Shown here in pieces: positions 52,046 to 62,831 of a stretch of 64,000 nt of DNA; position 1 is the first letter of the stretch; the number at the start of each line of letters is the position of its first letter. Both the position numbers and the translations under genes were made by a program. The notes under the pieces were generated by a model that searched no databases, was not told the DNA's origin, and saw only the letters and a list, made by a program, of their open reading frames with translations. The DNA is from Ypsolopha sequella (taxonomy: Eukaryota > Arthropoda > Insecta > Lepidoptera > Ypsolophidae), in assembly GCA_934047225.1 (NCBI GenBank), contig OW203989.1, positions 13,057,977 through 13,121,976 of the forward strand, written 5' to 3'.

Positions 52046-55000
52046 CTGAAAAAGAGATGAACAATCGTAAATAAAAACAATGACACTAAAATTATTTAAC
52101 TTGGTAATTTTTCCAGTATTATTTACGTGTAGACTTAATGTAGATATTTCACGACATCACTGACATGAATAGACCACGTTATAATGCCGTAAAAAATCTT
52201 TGGCTTTTTTAACCGGCAAAAGCAGAAAAAAATACTCCACTCAAAAGAGGCAGGATAGAGTTAGGCTTTTAAATAAATATATTATAAATCGATTGACCTG
52301 TTTAAATTTGAAATGCAAGTAAGTCCATATTACTTACCATGGCTAGTCGATACGTATTTCGAGAGCTGCGTTCTGGAGTGTATCGAGATGATGGCGGCCG
52401 TACCCTTCACAACGGGTGGCTCCACCATGAGCACGGACTCGCACCGCACGCGCAACGCTCCGCTGGCGTTTGGCGGAACGCGCACGCGTAACACACGCCA
52501 CGACGCGCGCAATCCGCCTTCTATTGGCGCGCTGACCTCTGTCCGTTGCCAAGCTTCGGGCTGTTACAAAAAAACTTATTAAATTAAATATTTTTTCGAC
52601 GATTTAGTTGAGTATTTGTTTCTTCTTTATTTTCTTCATTAACAGGTTGGAAATTTTAAGAGGGACTTTTAAAAAAGCTGCACTTTTCTTGCTCATTGTA
52701 CCGTTTTAAACAAAAACCGAGCATGATTTCACAAATAACATCAGAACCGTATGAAAGTTTGGAAATTTCAAAAGGTATTTTTTTGAAAACTGGATATGAT
52801 GTCATCGGAAACATCATAATCGTAGCAATATTTTCCAAGACCAGAACACGTATCTGTGAAATAGAAGATGTCACTCTAAAAATTTCTATTCTGTATATTC
52901 AGTTGAATAGAAATGAAACTTTGATACATAATTATTAAGTAGGTATATTTTATTTACTCGTGAATCTTCATTCGATTCGCATAATACAAAATGTGTGTGA
53001 TCTGTGTGATTCTCCCAATTTTGGCTCTTTTCAAGCTCATTCAAAACATGTATTTCACTTTTTGATCTTAATAAGTGACAACTTGTATTCCCCTGCAATA
53101 AATAAAATCGCAAAGATTGGTTTAAACTATGATCAAAATATGATTTCATTTGAATTAGGTTTTGGACAAAAAAACTTATACCAAAATGAATAAAAACAGC
53201 TTAAAACCTCAAGATTTCTAAGCGGCCAACTTCCACTGAGCAGGGCTGATTTCTTCGAATAACCTCGCCATAATTAAATTTCAAATAGCTCACTTTTACT
53301 AATAGGTACAATGAGTTCACTAAACAGTTTTGTTATTGTAGTTCACTTTAAAGTAGTTTTCTAGATATCAGTTTTATCTAAGGATTTCATGTATCTTACG
53401 TTGGACAGATGCAAAGAGAGAAAAGATAAAGGAAAAAATTCAAATCGGTTTTTCAAATTTCAAATTCAAATTCGGTCGTTAATGTTAAATTAAACTAAAC
53501 GAACCTTTTGAAACTTGTCTTCAATATACCAATTAACATCTGAGGGCGGCAGCGAATAGTCTGACGTACAGTTGAGCAGCACATGCTCCCCTGGCGTTAC
53601 CACCTTCGGAGCTCCAATAATGACTGGATCCTCAGTCGGCATTGCTATAACAACATCTACAATATACAAATGTTTTTTATATAACCTTTGCTGACTGGCG
53701 TTACTCTTCTCTTCTAGCAGCTGGTGCTTGCTAAGGAACGCTTCACTCGCACGAATGTATTAGGTGAGGTGGAAATAGATAAACGAGAAATGGTACACAT
53801 CCAATTGCTATGAATAAGATTGCTCTTTCTTTACTGATGTTTCAGTTTCGAGAAATGCAGGAAATTGAAAATTTCAGTTTCTAAGAAGAAACGTTTCTGT
53901 TTGCGAAGATAAATAAATAAAGCATTAACTGCAGTTTTTATTAAAAAAAATATACGTAATATACTCTGAAAAATTTTTTGTTTTGTCTTTTGAATATTAC
54001 TTAGAAAGTTATTTAAGGATACTCAAAATTATGAAGGACCTGTTAAGGAAATGGCTCAAGATATATTTTCCATAAAAATTGTTAAGCTAGCTTAGTAATT
54101 TACTTCAAGAAAAAGCTGCTAAAGGACTTTCTTTCTAAATCACAAAAGGTTCTTGTAAAAACTCTCATTACACGTCTCCGTCATTTTTTTCCACGTTACT
54201 AATGAAGATATTTCTTTATTAACAAAATTGTTAAAAATACTGTGTCAAACGCTTTAGCAAGATCTAAAACTATTGCAACGCAGCGCGAACTGGTGAAGGT
54301 AATTTATTGACAACGTTCAGTTAATTAAAAAATGCTCACCAACAACGGTCATGTACTTCATCTGCCTCGCTATCTGGAACTTGGGTCCTTCAGTGGACAC
54401 TTCACAGGTATACTGCGCACGCGCTGCCACAGGCGAAGGCATTACGCGCACGACGCATGAGTCTCCCTCGCATTCGCCGCGCAACACCATGATACCCGTC
54501 ACGTTGAACAGACGAACTGGAGGCTGGGGAGACAGATATTTAATATTATGATTTATTATGATTATTATGTTATATATATTACAACAATTATACAAGTTTC
54601 TATCCCGTCTGTCCATCTGCGGCATAACATATGAACAGCTATGTTGACTAGGCTGAATTACAGTAGAAATATTTTTAAAATATGTTAGCATTTCATGCAT
54701 CGATCAGCGCAAAAATGCTACATCAGATAGCTACAACATAGTTCTGCCGTTGGATGTAATGGTGGCACTTCACTTGGCGTTTTCGCATATTTGGAAGAAT
54801 ATTTGCTGTATTCATCAAAATCAAACATGCAATCCACACCACTCAATAATCCTTTGAAGCGTGCCTAAAACAGACAAGTAGACAGAAACGCGTATTTGGC
54901 AAATACAGCAAACAGCGAATACGAATAGCGAATAGCTCCTACACATGGCTGTATTCGGATATAAATACAGCAAATACACGAATACGCTGTGCCAAATGAG

Positions 55001-57069
55001 GCGCCACCATAAGGAACTGGGACTATGGGGTCCGGAGTCCGGAGGCGCAAAATTTGTACGAGTAACTTTTATCGCATCTGAAAGTCAACGATGTCTTGTA
55101 ATATAATATATTTAGAATAATTTTAGTCTGTAATACTGAAAAAAGTATTAAATATTTTCTTCAGGTGGTAGAGATGATGCCGGACTCGACTGTGGAGGTA
55201 CCACCATCTTACTTGGAGACCCCTTCGAAGTAATTCGGGGGAGAGTAAGAGGACAGCTCACAGGCAAAAAAACAGGAGGCCACCCATGCCTGGGCCCGAT
55301 GGATGGTGTTATATCCATCCCTAATAGCCGGACCTTATATGGAACAGACTGGTGACGGGCAGCGGCGTCACTGGTGCGAGGGCAGTGGCGTAGCTATCAT
55401 AGGGCAAGGTAGTGCAGTGCACCAGGGCCCCAAAGCTGAGGGGGCCCTCTTTATTTAGAGGATTCATAGAAGGAACCTGAATTACGGGTTGTTCAGTTTT
55501 CTATTGCAAAACCTGAACTGAAGTGCCAAGTTTTAGTAACAAAGGTATTTCCTTTCATCGTTAACTATTTCAAGAAATTTACTGTTGTTTATTAGCCAGA
55601 CGTCTGCATAATAAATATTTTTATTTTCTTTTACTAAACACGTAGATAGTGATGTTATACCTCATTCATTTTGTTATACAGGTGACTTATGGACTATTAT
55701 CCTACTAGGCATGAGTGTATGTCACTGTATTCTCATCGTATGCCGATCTATAAGTTTAAGGGCTACATTATTAGACCGGCTAATATAAGTTTAAGTCACA
55801 TGGAAAGAGAGAGGGGGGGGCGATTTTTTCTTTATGCACCGGGGCCCTTGTTTGCCTAGCTACGCCACTGTGCGAGGGTTCCGGCACCGCGCTCACCAAT
55901 CCGCCTGCCCAGCGTGTCTGAGTATGGGCAATTCTTTCAGGATGACCGCCGGGAGTCGCAAAGACCTGGAAAGGCTTATTTATGTCCAGCAGTGGAAGAA
56001 CTGGGCTGATGGATGGATTATCTTTCAATTCATTATTTTGTGTAGGTAGCTACATACTCACAGTGGCGTAGCTAGGCAAACAAGGGCCCCGGTGCATAAA
56101 GAAAAAATCGCCCCCCCCTCTCTCTTTCCATGTGACTTAAACTTATATTAGCCGGTCTAATAATGTAGCCCTTAAACTTATAGATCGGCATACGATGAGA
56201 ATACAGTGACATACACTCATGCCTAGTAGGATAATAGTCCATAAGTCACCTGTATAACAAAATGAATGAGGTATAACATCACTATCTACGTGTTTAGTAA
56301 AAGAAAATAAAAATATTTATTATGCAGACGTCTGGCTAATAAACAACAGTAAATTTTTTGAAATAGTTAACGATGAAAGGAAATACCTTTGTTACTAAAA
56401 CTTGGCACTTCAGTTCAGGTTTTGCAATAGAAAACTGAACAACCCGTAATTCAGGTTCCTTCTATGAATCCTCTAAATAAAGAGGGCCCCCTCAGCTTTG
56501 GGGCCCTGGTGCACTGCACTACCTTGCCCTATGATAGCTATGCCACTGCATACTCATAATTGCTCAAAGTTTTAAAAAAGGTTCAAAGTTTTAAATTGCT
56601 TGTTTTGTTTAAAATTCGTAATTTTTCCTACCTGGCAATAATTCCTGGACAAGTTGGATTTAGTTTGGAGCCTGCTGTTATTAATATTTAACATTATGTA
56701 TGTGGTATTTATTAAGATTTATGCAATTAACATTAATTAAAACACATTAAAATTAGTGCATGTAATTTAGTGATATATCTTAAAGTAAATTTAGTTATTT
56801 GTATTTGTAAAACTATCGGCTTCAGAGTTTCAGAAGTACCTTGCTGCGTGATTTCATGCCCGCGCGCTACATAATCATAGAGGTACATGGTATTGTGCTT
56901 ACATTTTGCGAGGGGTTATATCTGAATATCTCCTCCACGTCTCGGTACAACTTCACCGAGTGCAGTTTCTGGTCATCCATACTGAAGTGACAGCTCAGCT
57001 CCGCCGCGCGTCGAGGATCAGCGTTCAGAGGCACCTTCAACTGTGTGATCTCGTGCCCGCTACTTAGTG
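51960..57069 (-). CDS. Beaten path (Beat)-like immunoglobulin-superfamily gene, five exons found, 5' end missing
   Basis: The gene is reconstructed from five exons with matching splice sites and phases: 57,069-56,903, 54,523-54,340, 53,644-53,505, 52,560-52,338 and 52,045-51,960 (800 bp in all, about 266 residues). Exons 1-2 build the first Ig domain (ITQLKVPLNADPRRAAELSC through AQYTCEVSTEGPKF), exons 3-4 the second (VTPGEHVLLNCTSDYS, VNWYIEDK, GALRVRCESV). The motifs PxxxLSC..., LHSVKLYRD..IFRY, PPVRLFNVTGI and YTCEVSTE are characteristic of arthropod Beat proteins, cell-surface or secreted ligands that act in motor axon guidance and synaptic partner choice by binding Side-family receptors. 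The signal-peptide exon should lie upstream (above 57,100); none was found. One residue is odd: Leu replaces the usual Trp in VK(W)YKD. Confidence 0.85.
52338..52560 (-). CDS. Beat-like exon 4: second half of Ig domain 2
   Basis: Acceptor TTTTTTTGTAACAG; donor GTAAGT after CCATG. It enters in phase 0 and leaves after one base. It encodes PEAWQRTEVSAPIEGGLRAS, WRVLRVRVPPNASGALRVRC and ESVLMVEPPVVKGTAAIISI, then a Ser/Thr-rich HSRTQLSKYVSTSHG. The Cys in VRCES is the F-strand cysteine. The exon is much richer in G+C than its surroundings. Confidence 0.88.
52565..53504 (-). other. Intron of the Beat-like gene
   Basis: Intron between exons 3 and 4 (53,504-52,561). The small frames at 52,656-53,193 on both strands are not supported; no repeat was recognised. 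Confidence 0.6.
53505..53644 (-). CDS. Beat-like exon 3: start of Ig domain 2
   Basis: Acceptor GTTGTTATAG; donor GTTCGT after CAAAAG. It enters with 2 bases and leaves in phase 0. It encodes MPTEDPVIIGAPKVVTPGEH, VLLNCTSDYSLPPSDVNWYI and EDKFQK; it has the B-strand Cys, a normal core Trp (NWY) and an NCT glycosylation site. Confidence 0.87.
54340..54523 (-). CDS. Beat-like exon 2: second half of Ig domain 1
   Basis: Acceptor CTGTCTCCCCAG; donor GTGAGC. It enters in phase 0 (PPVRLFNVTGIMV) and leaves after one base of a Gly/Ala codon. AQYTCEVSTEGPKFQIARQM supplies the F-strand cysteine. NVTG is a possible N-glycosylation site. A Cys pair (GECEGDSC) sits in the middle of the domain. Confidence 0.88.
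55150..56020 (+). repeat. Lepidopteran LINE/SINE-like repeat split by a MITE
   Basis: The parts 55,160-55,382 and 55,871-56,020 form one repeat: CAGGTGGTAGAGATGATGCC, GGGGGAGAGTAAGAGGACAG, CATGCCTGGGCCCGATGGAT, then CAATCCGCCTGCCCAGCGTG and GTCCAGCAGTGGAAGAACTG. The order is the reverse of the copy at 16,670-17,035. The MITE 55,383-55,870 interrupts it at TGCGAGGG, which is duplicated. Confidence 0.7.
55383..55870 (+). mobile_element. hAT-type MITE, 488 bp, forward copy in an intron
   Basis: Terminal inverted repeats CAGTGGCGTAGCT and AGCTACGCCACTG. It is flanked by perfect 8-bp target duplications TGCGAGGG (55,375-55,382 and 55,871-55,878), the hallmark of hAT transposition. No coding capacity. 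It lies in the Beat-like intron and is the near-exact reverse complement of 56,061-56,548. Confidence 0.9.
56061..56548 (-). mobile_element. hAT-type MITE, 488 bp, reverse copy in the same intron
   Basis: Starts CAGTGGCGTAGCT and ends AGCTATGCCACTG. Perfect 8-bp target duplications CATACTCA flank it (56,053-56,060 and 56,549-56,556), different from those of the first copy, so this is an independent insertion. By eye only two differences from the first copy were seen (GTAGC/ATAGC at one end and CAAGAAAT/CAAAAAAT inside). Confidence 0.9.
56903..57069 (-). CDS. Beat-like exon 1 of those found: first half of Ig domain 1
   Basis: Acceptor TTTTTATACAG precedes 57,069; donor GTAAGC follows 56,903. 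It enters with 2 bases of a split codon and leaves in phase 0. It encodes LSSGHEITQLKVPLNADPRR, AAELSCHFSMDDQKLHSVKL and YRDVEEIFRYNPSQN. The Cys of LSC is the B-strand cysteine. The core Trp expected in SVKWYKD is Leu (TTG). Confidence 0.85.
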
Positions 57070-58292
57070 CTGTATAAAAATTACACATATTATATTATAA
57101 ATATTGATATATATAGCAGTTTTTATTAAAATATACACATGAACAGATTACAGCAAGATAGATTTCGAACCCTCTTGGGCTTGGCATCAGTTGCATTGAA
57201 TGACAATATTAATGACAATAAAATATTACATTAGCCATATTTTACCATCTATTTGTATGTCAGATGCCTGCAGTTCAACTTATAACCTACTTATTGACCT
57301 GAATAACTCCTTACAAAATTAAATGTTAATTTGGGAAAACTTTACAATTACCTATAGATTTGACTGTTTCACGGACATCTGAGTTAAAATCTACGTCAAC
57401 AAAAGAGATGAGTAACCAGGCCCAGCGCAAATACTTGGATTGTATGTATGGTTTTTTTTATTTTTTTTAATATTCGCATTTTGAAAATTAGCAAATTGTT
57501 GAGTGGAAAATTTTAATGTCGTTATGCTTTGTGGGCTCAGGTGGGTGCCTAGGACGGTCACGTTTTAAAACAAAGTTCATTTGGCCAAATGTTACCCCAA
57601 ATGCCGCTAGAATTAAAAACTATCAAAAAGTAAACCGGTCTTTACAGGATGGCCGTCTTAGAAATCAAAACGAAAATAAAATAAAGTGCTATTTAAAGGA
57701 TACGCTTGCATTTTAATGTACATAGCACACAGCAAGCTTTTTATTTTAAACTATTTAGATCTTTATGACAGTGTCATACTGCCGTTGGACACGCGGGCGT
57801 GCTATATAGAGGAAATTGCGAATGTTAGGAGATATATAGATAATACCCTCATTGATATTTTTCGTCAGTCTTGCGCATTATAATCAATCACCTACGACGC
57901 TAAAACTTCTACCACGTGACGTAACTTTCGTAGCAATATATTTAGCATTATATATTTTTTCATCCTAGTTATAAGTTAAAATAAAAACAATTTAAAATAT
58001 TATAAATCCTTAGGATTTATTGGTAGGTAATATGTAAGCAAGTTTTCATTTCGTGTTAGGTAAGATAATAGTAAATCTGTTGAGCTATCTTTATATAACA
58101 CGTTTCAATTAATTTGTTTATTAATTAGCTTTAGAAATATTTTGAAAAAGTTTAAGGATACGGGCTGAAGAGCTACATTACCTTTGCCTAGCAATAAATG
58201 AAAAAAACTAGCTGTCACTGACATTTGATATATCATAGCAATGTGTTTATATTTTTAATACAAACAAAAAATAGATATGTACTTGTATAAAC
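57070..58292. other. No gene seen; upstream intron of the Beat-like gene is likely
   Basis: No exon with a signal peptide and a donor of the right phase was found on the minus strand. The 66-codon plus frame at 57,516-57,716 has no domain. Confidence 0.4.
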
Positions 58293-58341
58293 ATAGACTT
58301 AGGATATATATTAGGATAGAATATATCCTAAGTCTATGGAC
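58293..58341. repeat. Perfect short hairpin
   Basis: CATAGACTTAGGATATAT (58,293-58,310) and ATATATCCTAAGTCTATG (58,322-58,339) are perfect inverted arms of 18 bp separated by an 11-bp loop. Confidence 0.7.
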
Positions 58342-59146
58342 ATAGAGTCTTTATGCCCAAAAGTTTGAAAAAAACATATTTTGGGAAAGGGTTAAATACA
58401 AGTCTATTAACTTTTTACCTACTTTAATTTTAGCGATTAAAAATAAGTGGGTTAATAGTTTGAAATGTTATGAATTATATGCGTCTGCAATTTAATAAAA
58501 TATAATTTATCCATATTTTTGAGTTGTGTGATTTCTTTCATGGTTTTACAAAATGTTTCCTATGAAAATATAATTTATCTTACGTACAGTGCGACAACCA
58601 TTTAATATTCGTTTATATTATAGTAGTAAATTTATTCTTGTAATATTTTAGTATTGTTAATGTTAGATATCAGAGCTGTTGTGTGTGTTTTTTAAATTTT
58701 GCATGTTGTATTTTTCTTTGTCGTGCATTAATTTATCTGTTTTGATACTGTTAAGTGGAAACTGTTTTTGTTTAAGTATTAGCTATTATATTATTAGTAA
58801 GTATGTAAAAATTATAACTGTTTGTTTCCCAATAAAGAAAATGAAAATGAAATTAAAACACAATATTTGTCGCTCTTGATTTTTATCAATCGAATACGTG
58901 TGTACCGCTTTTTAACATTTAAACAGTTGATAAGGTTATGTTAAATCATTGTACACAGCAAACAGTATTAAAATTTGGTTTAAAACATAGAATAACAAAT
59001 TTAAACAAAACACCAGAACTCTAATTTCCTGCAGGAAACTATGTAATTTATTTAACGTGGGAATAAAACCCGCAATGAGAGCGGGTGCATTTAACGTGAC
59101 AGTTACACCCTAGCTTTTATCCGATATTGCTGGATATATTATGGGT
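58342..59146. other. No gene seen
   Basis: Very AT-rich. AAAATGAAAATGAAATT near 58,838 resembles a retroelement tail. No supported frame. Confidence 0.35.
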
Positions 59147-59642
59147 GGTGCCCTGTATTTCCAAAAAACGTAATTTTTTATTTCCGCGTGTTTCCAAATT
59201 TTTATTTAATAATCAAATTCAGTTACTCTTGTTTCCAAAACCAAGAAGGGTACAGTCAGCCTCAGGAGCAAGTTACCGAGTGCCTTCAATCGCAACTGAA
59301 TTTAATGATTTAACCACTAAAACACATCGTACATGTGTAACAATAAAGTAAATTAGAGCATTATAGTAATAAAGTCGTCTATTTTCTATAAATAATAACT
59401 GCAAGATAGATCTAAATACAATTATATTAATTAAAAAGTAACACATTACAAGAAGAACAAAGGGAACATCGAGACGAGGCTCGACCTACTTATCACTTGC
59501 TGCCGACTGTACCAACCAGCTTTTTGGAATCAAAACGGAAAACCATTTCGTTAATAAAATATTTTTTGGGAACAAGAGGAATGAATGAATGTATGAAGTT
59601 TTGATTTTCTAGAGAACAAAATAATTGGAAACACAGGGCACC
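59147..59642. mobile_element. MITE of about 496 bp
   Basis: GGTGCCCTGTATTTCCAA (59,147-59,164) and TTGGAAACACAGGGCACC (59,625-59,642) are inverted with one mismatch in 18. The interior is noncoding; TTTCCAAA words and their reverse complements also occur subterminally. The target duplication is not clear. Confidence 0.6.
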
Positions 59643-60814
59643 AGCCAAAATGCCGTACCACCTGATTTCGCCAACTAATCAGTGTTTTGCATATACTCGA
59701 CTATATGCTTCTCATTTTATTGGATTTTATTTTTTTATTACTTTAGGAACTTTTGTTGTGACAGTAGGTCCATTCAAATCACTTCTGCGGTGACAGTACT
59801 CATGCTGTCCCTTATACCGTAAGGAAAAACGATCGTCGTGAGACGTACTGTATTTATGCGAACGAAAAATTGATCGTCGACAGGCGTACTGTCGGTCGTA
59901 TTCCGGAATTCGCCGTGACGCCTGTAGGCGATACTGTCCATCAACATGTTAAATTTGCACGGTTATATTTCTTCAGAGAGTTGCTCAGGATGATCAGTAG
60001 AGTATGTGGTTTTATTTAAAGGTTGCAATCTGTTTACAAACTGTATATATGAATATACATTTGTTCTGATGAACTAAAGGCATACCTTGGACAAAGTCAG
60101 AGTTTATGTATTCATGGAATGCCGCCAGGCTTTTTGGGCAAAATCTATTATTTAATATAGATAGCTTTTAATTTTTACTTTTTTTTTTTACTTTCTAATT
60201 GTTAGATTTAGTTTTTATTTAGTTTTCAAGGTTTTGTTTGTCAAATGTATTTGTTGAATAAATGTAATCCTTAGAATTAGCGCCAAACGGTAATTATTTT
60301 GTGTTTAGGTTTTTTTTATCTTCATTGGAGGATTTGGTCATGATGTGATCATGTCACCCTAATTGTACAAATTAAAGATAGGTATTTGCTACTAACTACG
60401 TACAGTCATTATTAATTTGATACCAATCTTTGCTAATTTCAGCAGTATCTTAGCTTCATCTGAATTTGGAGCAGCCAAGGCGCTGTTGCAGACACCTTAT
60501 TCGAAAATAGAATTACAAAATATTTGTCTTCTTTGGACCTCATTTCGTACACATAGGTTGAATGAAACTCATTAAAGCAATCCAAAAACCTTATAATGTA
60601 TTCAGGGAACTAAGAAATATAATCGTATCCTGACTAACTATTTACCCACTGCTTATTTTGTTTGCCCTCACATTCCCGTATTTACCGTTGTCGTTACATA
60701 AGGCTGTACAAATTCATATTTCATAAGGTTGTTTGAACATGCTCGCTGTTACACTCATGGAGCGTCCAAATAACAATAAAATACACTTGTATATGTATAC
60801 TAGCCTTTGGGTTG
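59643..60814. other. No gene seen
   Basis: 59,800-59,945 has repeated GTACTG/CAGTAC words (GACAGTACTCATGCTGTCCC, GACGTACTGTATTTATGCGA, GGCGTACTGTCGGTCGTATT), perhaps a decayed short tandem repeat. No frame. Confidence 0.35.
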
Positions 60815-60895
60815 CGGCTCCACCCGCGTTTAACGCATCTTTTCTCCGTTTTTGGCTTGGTCGTTATTTTATCAACACTCCTTATTTATTTATTT
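60815..60895 (+). repeat. 'GCGGCTCCACCCGCG' repeat, second copy
   Basis: GGGTTGCGGCTCCACCCGCG-TTTAACGCATCTTTTCTCCG and TTTTTGGCTTGGTCGTTATT-TTATCAACAC match 31,318-31,395. Confidence 0.6.
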
Positions 60896-61284
60896 ACTCA
60901 TGGGAAGATTAACAGATAAATAGGTTCAGTAAAAATTTAGAATAAATAACTAAATGCCGATAAAAAATCTTCACTTAATGGATGACATAATTAAATAGAA
61001 GTGAGCCATAGGGGCATAACAGTTATAGCCTATATGTTGATCAGCACCCGTAACACAATTTTTAATACGCGGGACGTGACTTAGTTGAATCACAAGTGCG
61101 AGAATCTTGTTACGCTCGCACTTGTTATTCAATTAAGTTGCATCGTACGCAATTCAAAATAATTCTAAGGGCGCAGGGTCACTACGATAATAAAGAAAAC
61201 CGCATTGTCAATCTTGACCTTTTAATTGTTTTTCCGGAAAAAAGTTCTGTGCACGCCACTGTTAGGTAGGTATATAAATATTTT

Positions 61285-61460
61285 GTGGAAGCAGGGTACC
61301 TGAATTGGCAAGATGGCATCTCTCATTCTTGAGATCAAGGGTTCAAATCCTCGGTTGAGCATGCACCAATGAGATTTTAGTATTTTTATGCAAAGTATTT
61401 GTATACTTAATACCACTTACTCAACAGTGAAGGAAAACACTGAGAGGAAAAATGGCACAG
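61285..61460 (+). mobile_element. tRNA-derived SINE, plus strand
   Basis: Box A TTGGCAAGATG (61,305-61,315) and a perfect box B GGTTCAAATCC (61,340-61,350) are spaced as in tRNA genes. The body has CCACTTACTCAACAGTGAAG-GAAAACACTGAGAGGAAAAA, the lepidopteran SINE sequence also seen at 19,935-19,975 (reverse). The minus frame across it is not a gene. Confidence 0.75.
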
Positions 61461-61735
61461 AAATATATATTAAGCATATTAATAATGAATAAAGTAATGG
61501 CCCGACTAGTCGATGCTTTTGCCAACTAATCGCCGATTAGTCGCCAACTACAAATATGGCCGGATAGTCGGCTTTCCCGACTAGTCGGTACATCTCTAGT
61601 AGGTATACAAACAAGGTACAATTCACTTAAAATCGCCTACAGTTTCTAGTATCCTATTTTTATATCATTTGAATAACTGTAATGACAGCGCTGTTATTGA
61701 ATAGATCGCGCTCGCAACAGCACATAAGTTCGACA
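61461..61735. other. CGACTAGTCGG-rich patch, no gene
   Basis: 61,501-61,590 repeats GACTAGTCG words (CCGACTAGTCGATG, CGATTAGTCGCCAACTA, CCGACTAGTCGGTA), some palindromic, possibly repeat debris. Confidence 0.4.
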
Positions 61736-62289
61736 CTTGAAAGATTTTTATGGTTCCGCGCGTTACCGAAGACTGCCAAATGGGACCCTATTAGTAAGCC
61801 TCCGGTGTCCGTTCGTTTGTCTGGCTTTCACAGGGGTCTGTCTACTTTTAGGCTGTTGTAGGGAGCCAGTTAAAATTTTCACAGTGTGTTGGTATGGAAT
61901 CTATCACGGCAAAAAATATATTATAATTTGATTATTTAAAAACATGCAAAAGCCACCAAAATGTATCATTTTTCAACGTTATTTCTTGAGCTCTGTCTTA
62001 AAAACGGTAATACATACAACTTGGACGATACAAGTTTCAAATTTCGTCAGAAATACATACTCGAAAGTAATGAACCAATAATAAAAATTTGGATTCTATA
62101 CTCAGAGGGCGCCAAATCGTTTGGCAGGCGTTACCATTTTAGCGCCTCATTTTTTGTCGCCTTGATGTTGCAATGGCATCTATATTGTTGTCTTTTACCA
62201 TAATTAAAACATTACTGTACTGTATGCATGGTGTGGTGCTATGGAACTATTTGCGTGTGAGTCCGACTTGCACTCGGCCGGTTTTTTAA
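61736..62289 (-). repeat. Lepidopteran 'GGCCAAGTGCGAGTCGGACT' repeat, minus-strand copy
   Basis: GTGAGTCCGACTTGCACTCG-GCCGGTTTTTT at 62,257-62,287 is the reverse complement of the family start, and TGGTTCCGCGCGTTACC near 61,750 the far end. The 80-codon frame at 61,961-62,203 lies inside and is not a gene. Confidence 0.7.
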
Positions 62290-62507
62290 CCGACTTCAAA
62301 AAGGAGGCGGTTCTCAATTCGACAGTATGTTTTTTTCTTTTTTTTTTTGGCGTTGTTACTCCATAACTCCGTCATTTCTGAACCGATTTGAACAATTCTT
62401 TTTTTGTTTGAAAGGGTTTACTTCCAGGTAGGTCCCATTTTGGGTTTGGTCATGATCTGATGAAGGTCTTCAGAGATAGGCAGTGGAACTCCTCAGAAAA
62501 TAATAGC
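62286..62507 (+). repeat. Lepidopteran 'AACCGACTTCAAAAAGGAGG' repeat
   Basis: TTAACCGACTTCAAAAAGGA-GGCGGTTCTCAATTCGACAG, then TTACTCCATAACTCCGTCAT, GAACCGATTTGAACAATTCT and TTCCAGGTAGGTCCCATTTT follow the well-known order of this repeat. It runs into the foldback at 62,508. Confidence 0.8.
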
Positions 62508-62831
62508 AAAAAAATAGCAACCGACTTCAATAGTAACAGCAGTCATTCACTAAAAAGTTAATAATAATTCTATAAAGACCGATGGTACCGAAGCAACACT
62601 TTTGCTGACTTCTTTCTTCCTGAAACAATATGTTATCTAGAAGTCGGCGCTCTTATATTGGTTTTTATGTTGCTATATCGTAGGAAATACGCTGACTTCT
62701 AGATAACACATTGTTTCAGGAAGAAAGAAGTCAGCAAAAGTGTTGCTTCGGTACCATCGGTCTTTATACAATTATTATTAACATTTTAGTGAATGACTGC
62801 TGTTACTATTGAAGTCGGTTGCTATTTTTTT
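62508..62831. mobile_element. Long foldback, 142-bp arms
   Basis: The left arm 62,508-62,649 (AAAAAAATAGCAACCGACTT ... CTAGAAGTCGGCG) is the reverse complement of the right arm 62,690-62,831 (CGCTGACTTCTAGATAACAC ... AAGTCGGTTGCTATTTTTTT), with about four mismatches seen. The 40-bp loop is GCTCTTATATTGG-like AT-rich sequence. Noncoding. Confidence 0.85.

Noticed and set aside
55383..56548. Single inverted duplication
   Set aside because: Each arm has its own distinct perfect 8-bp target duplication, which shows two separate transposon insertions.
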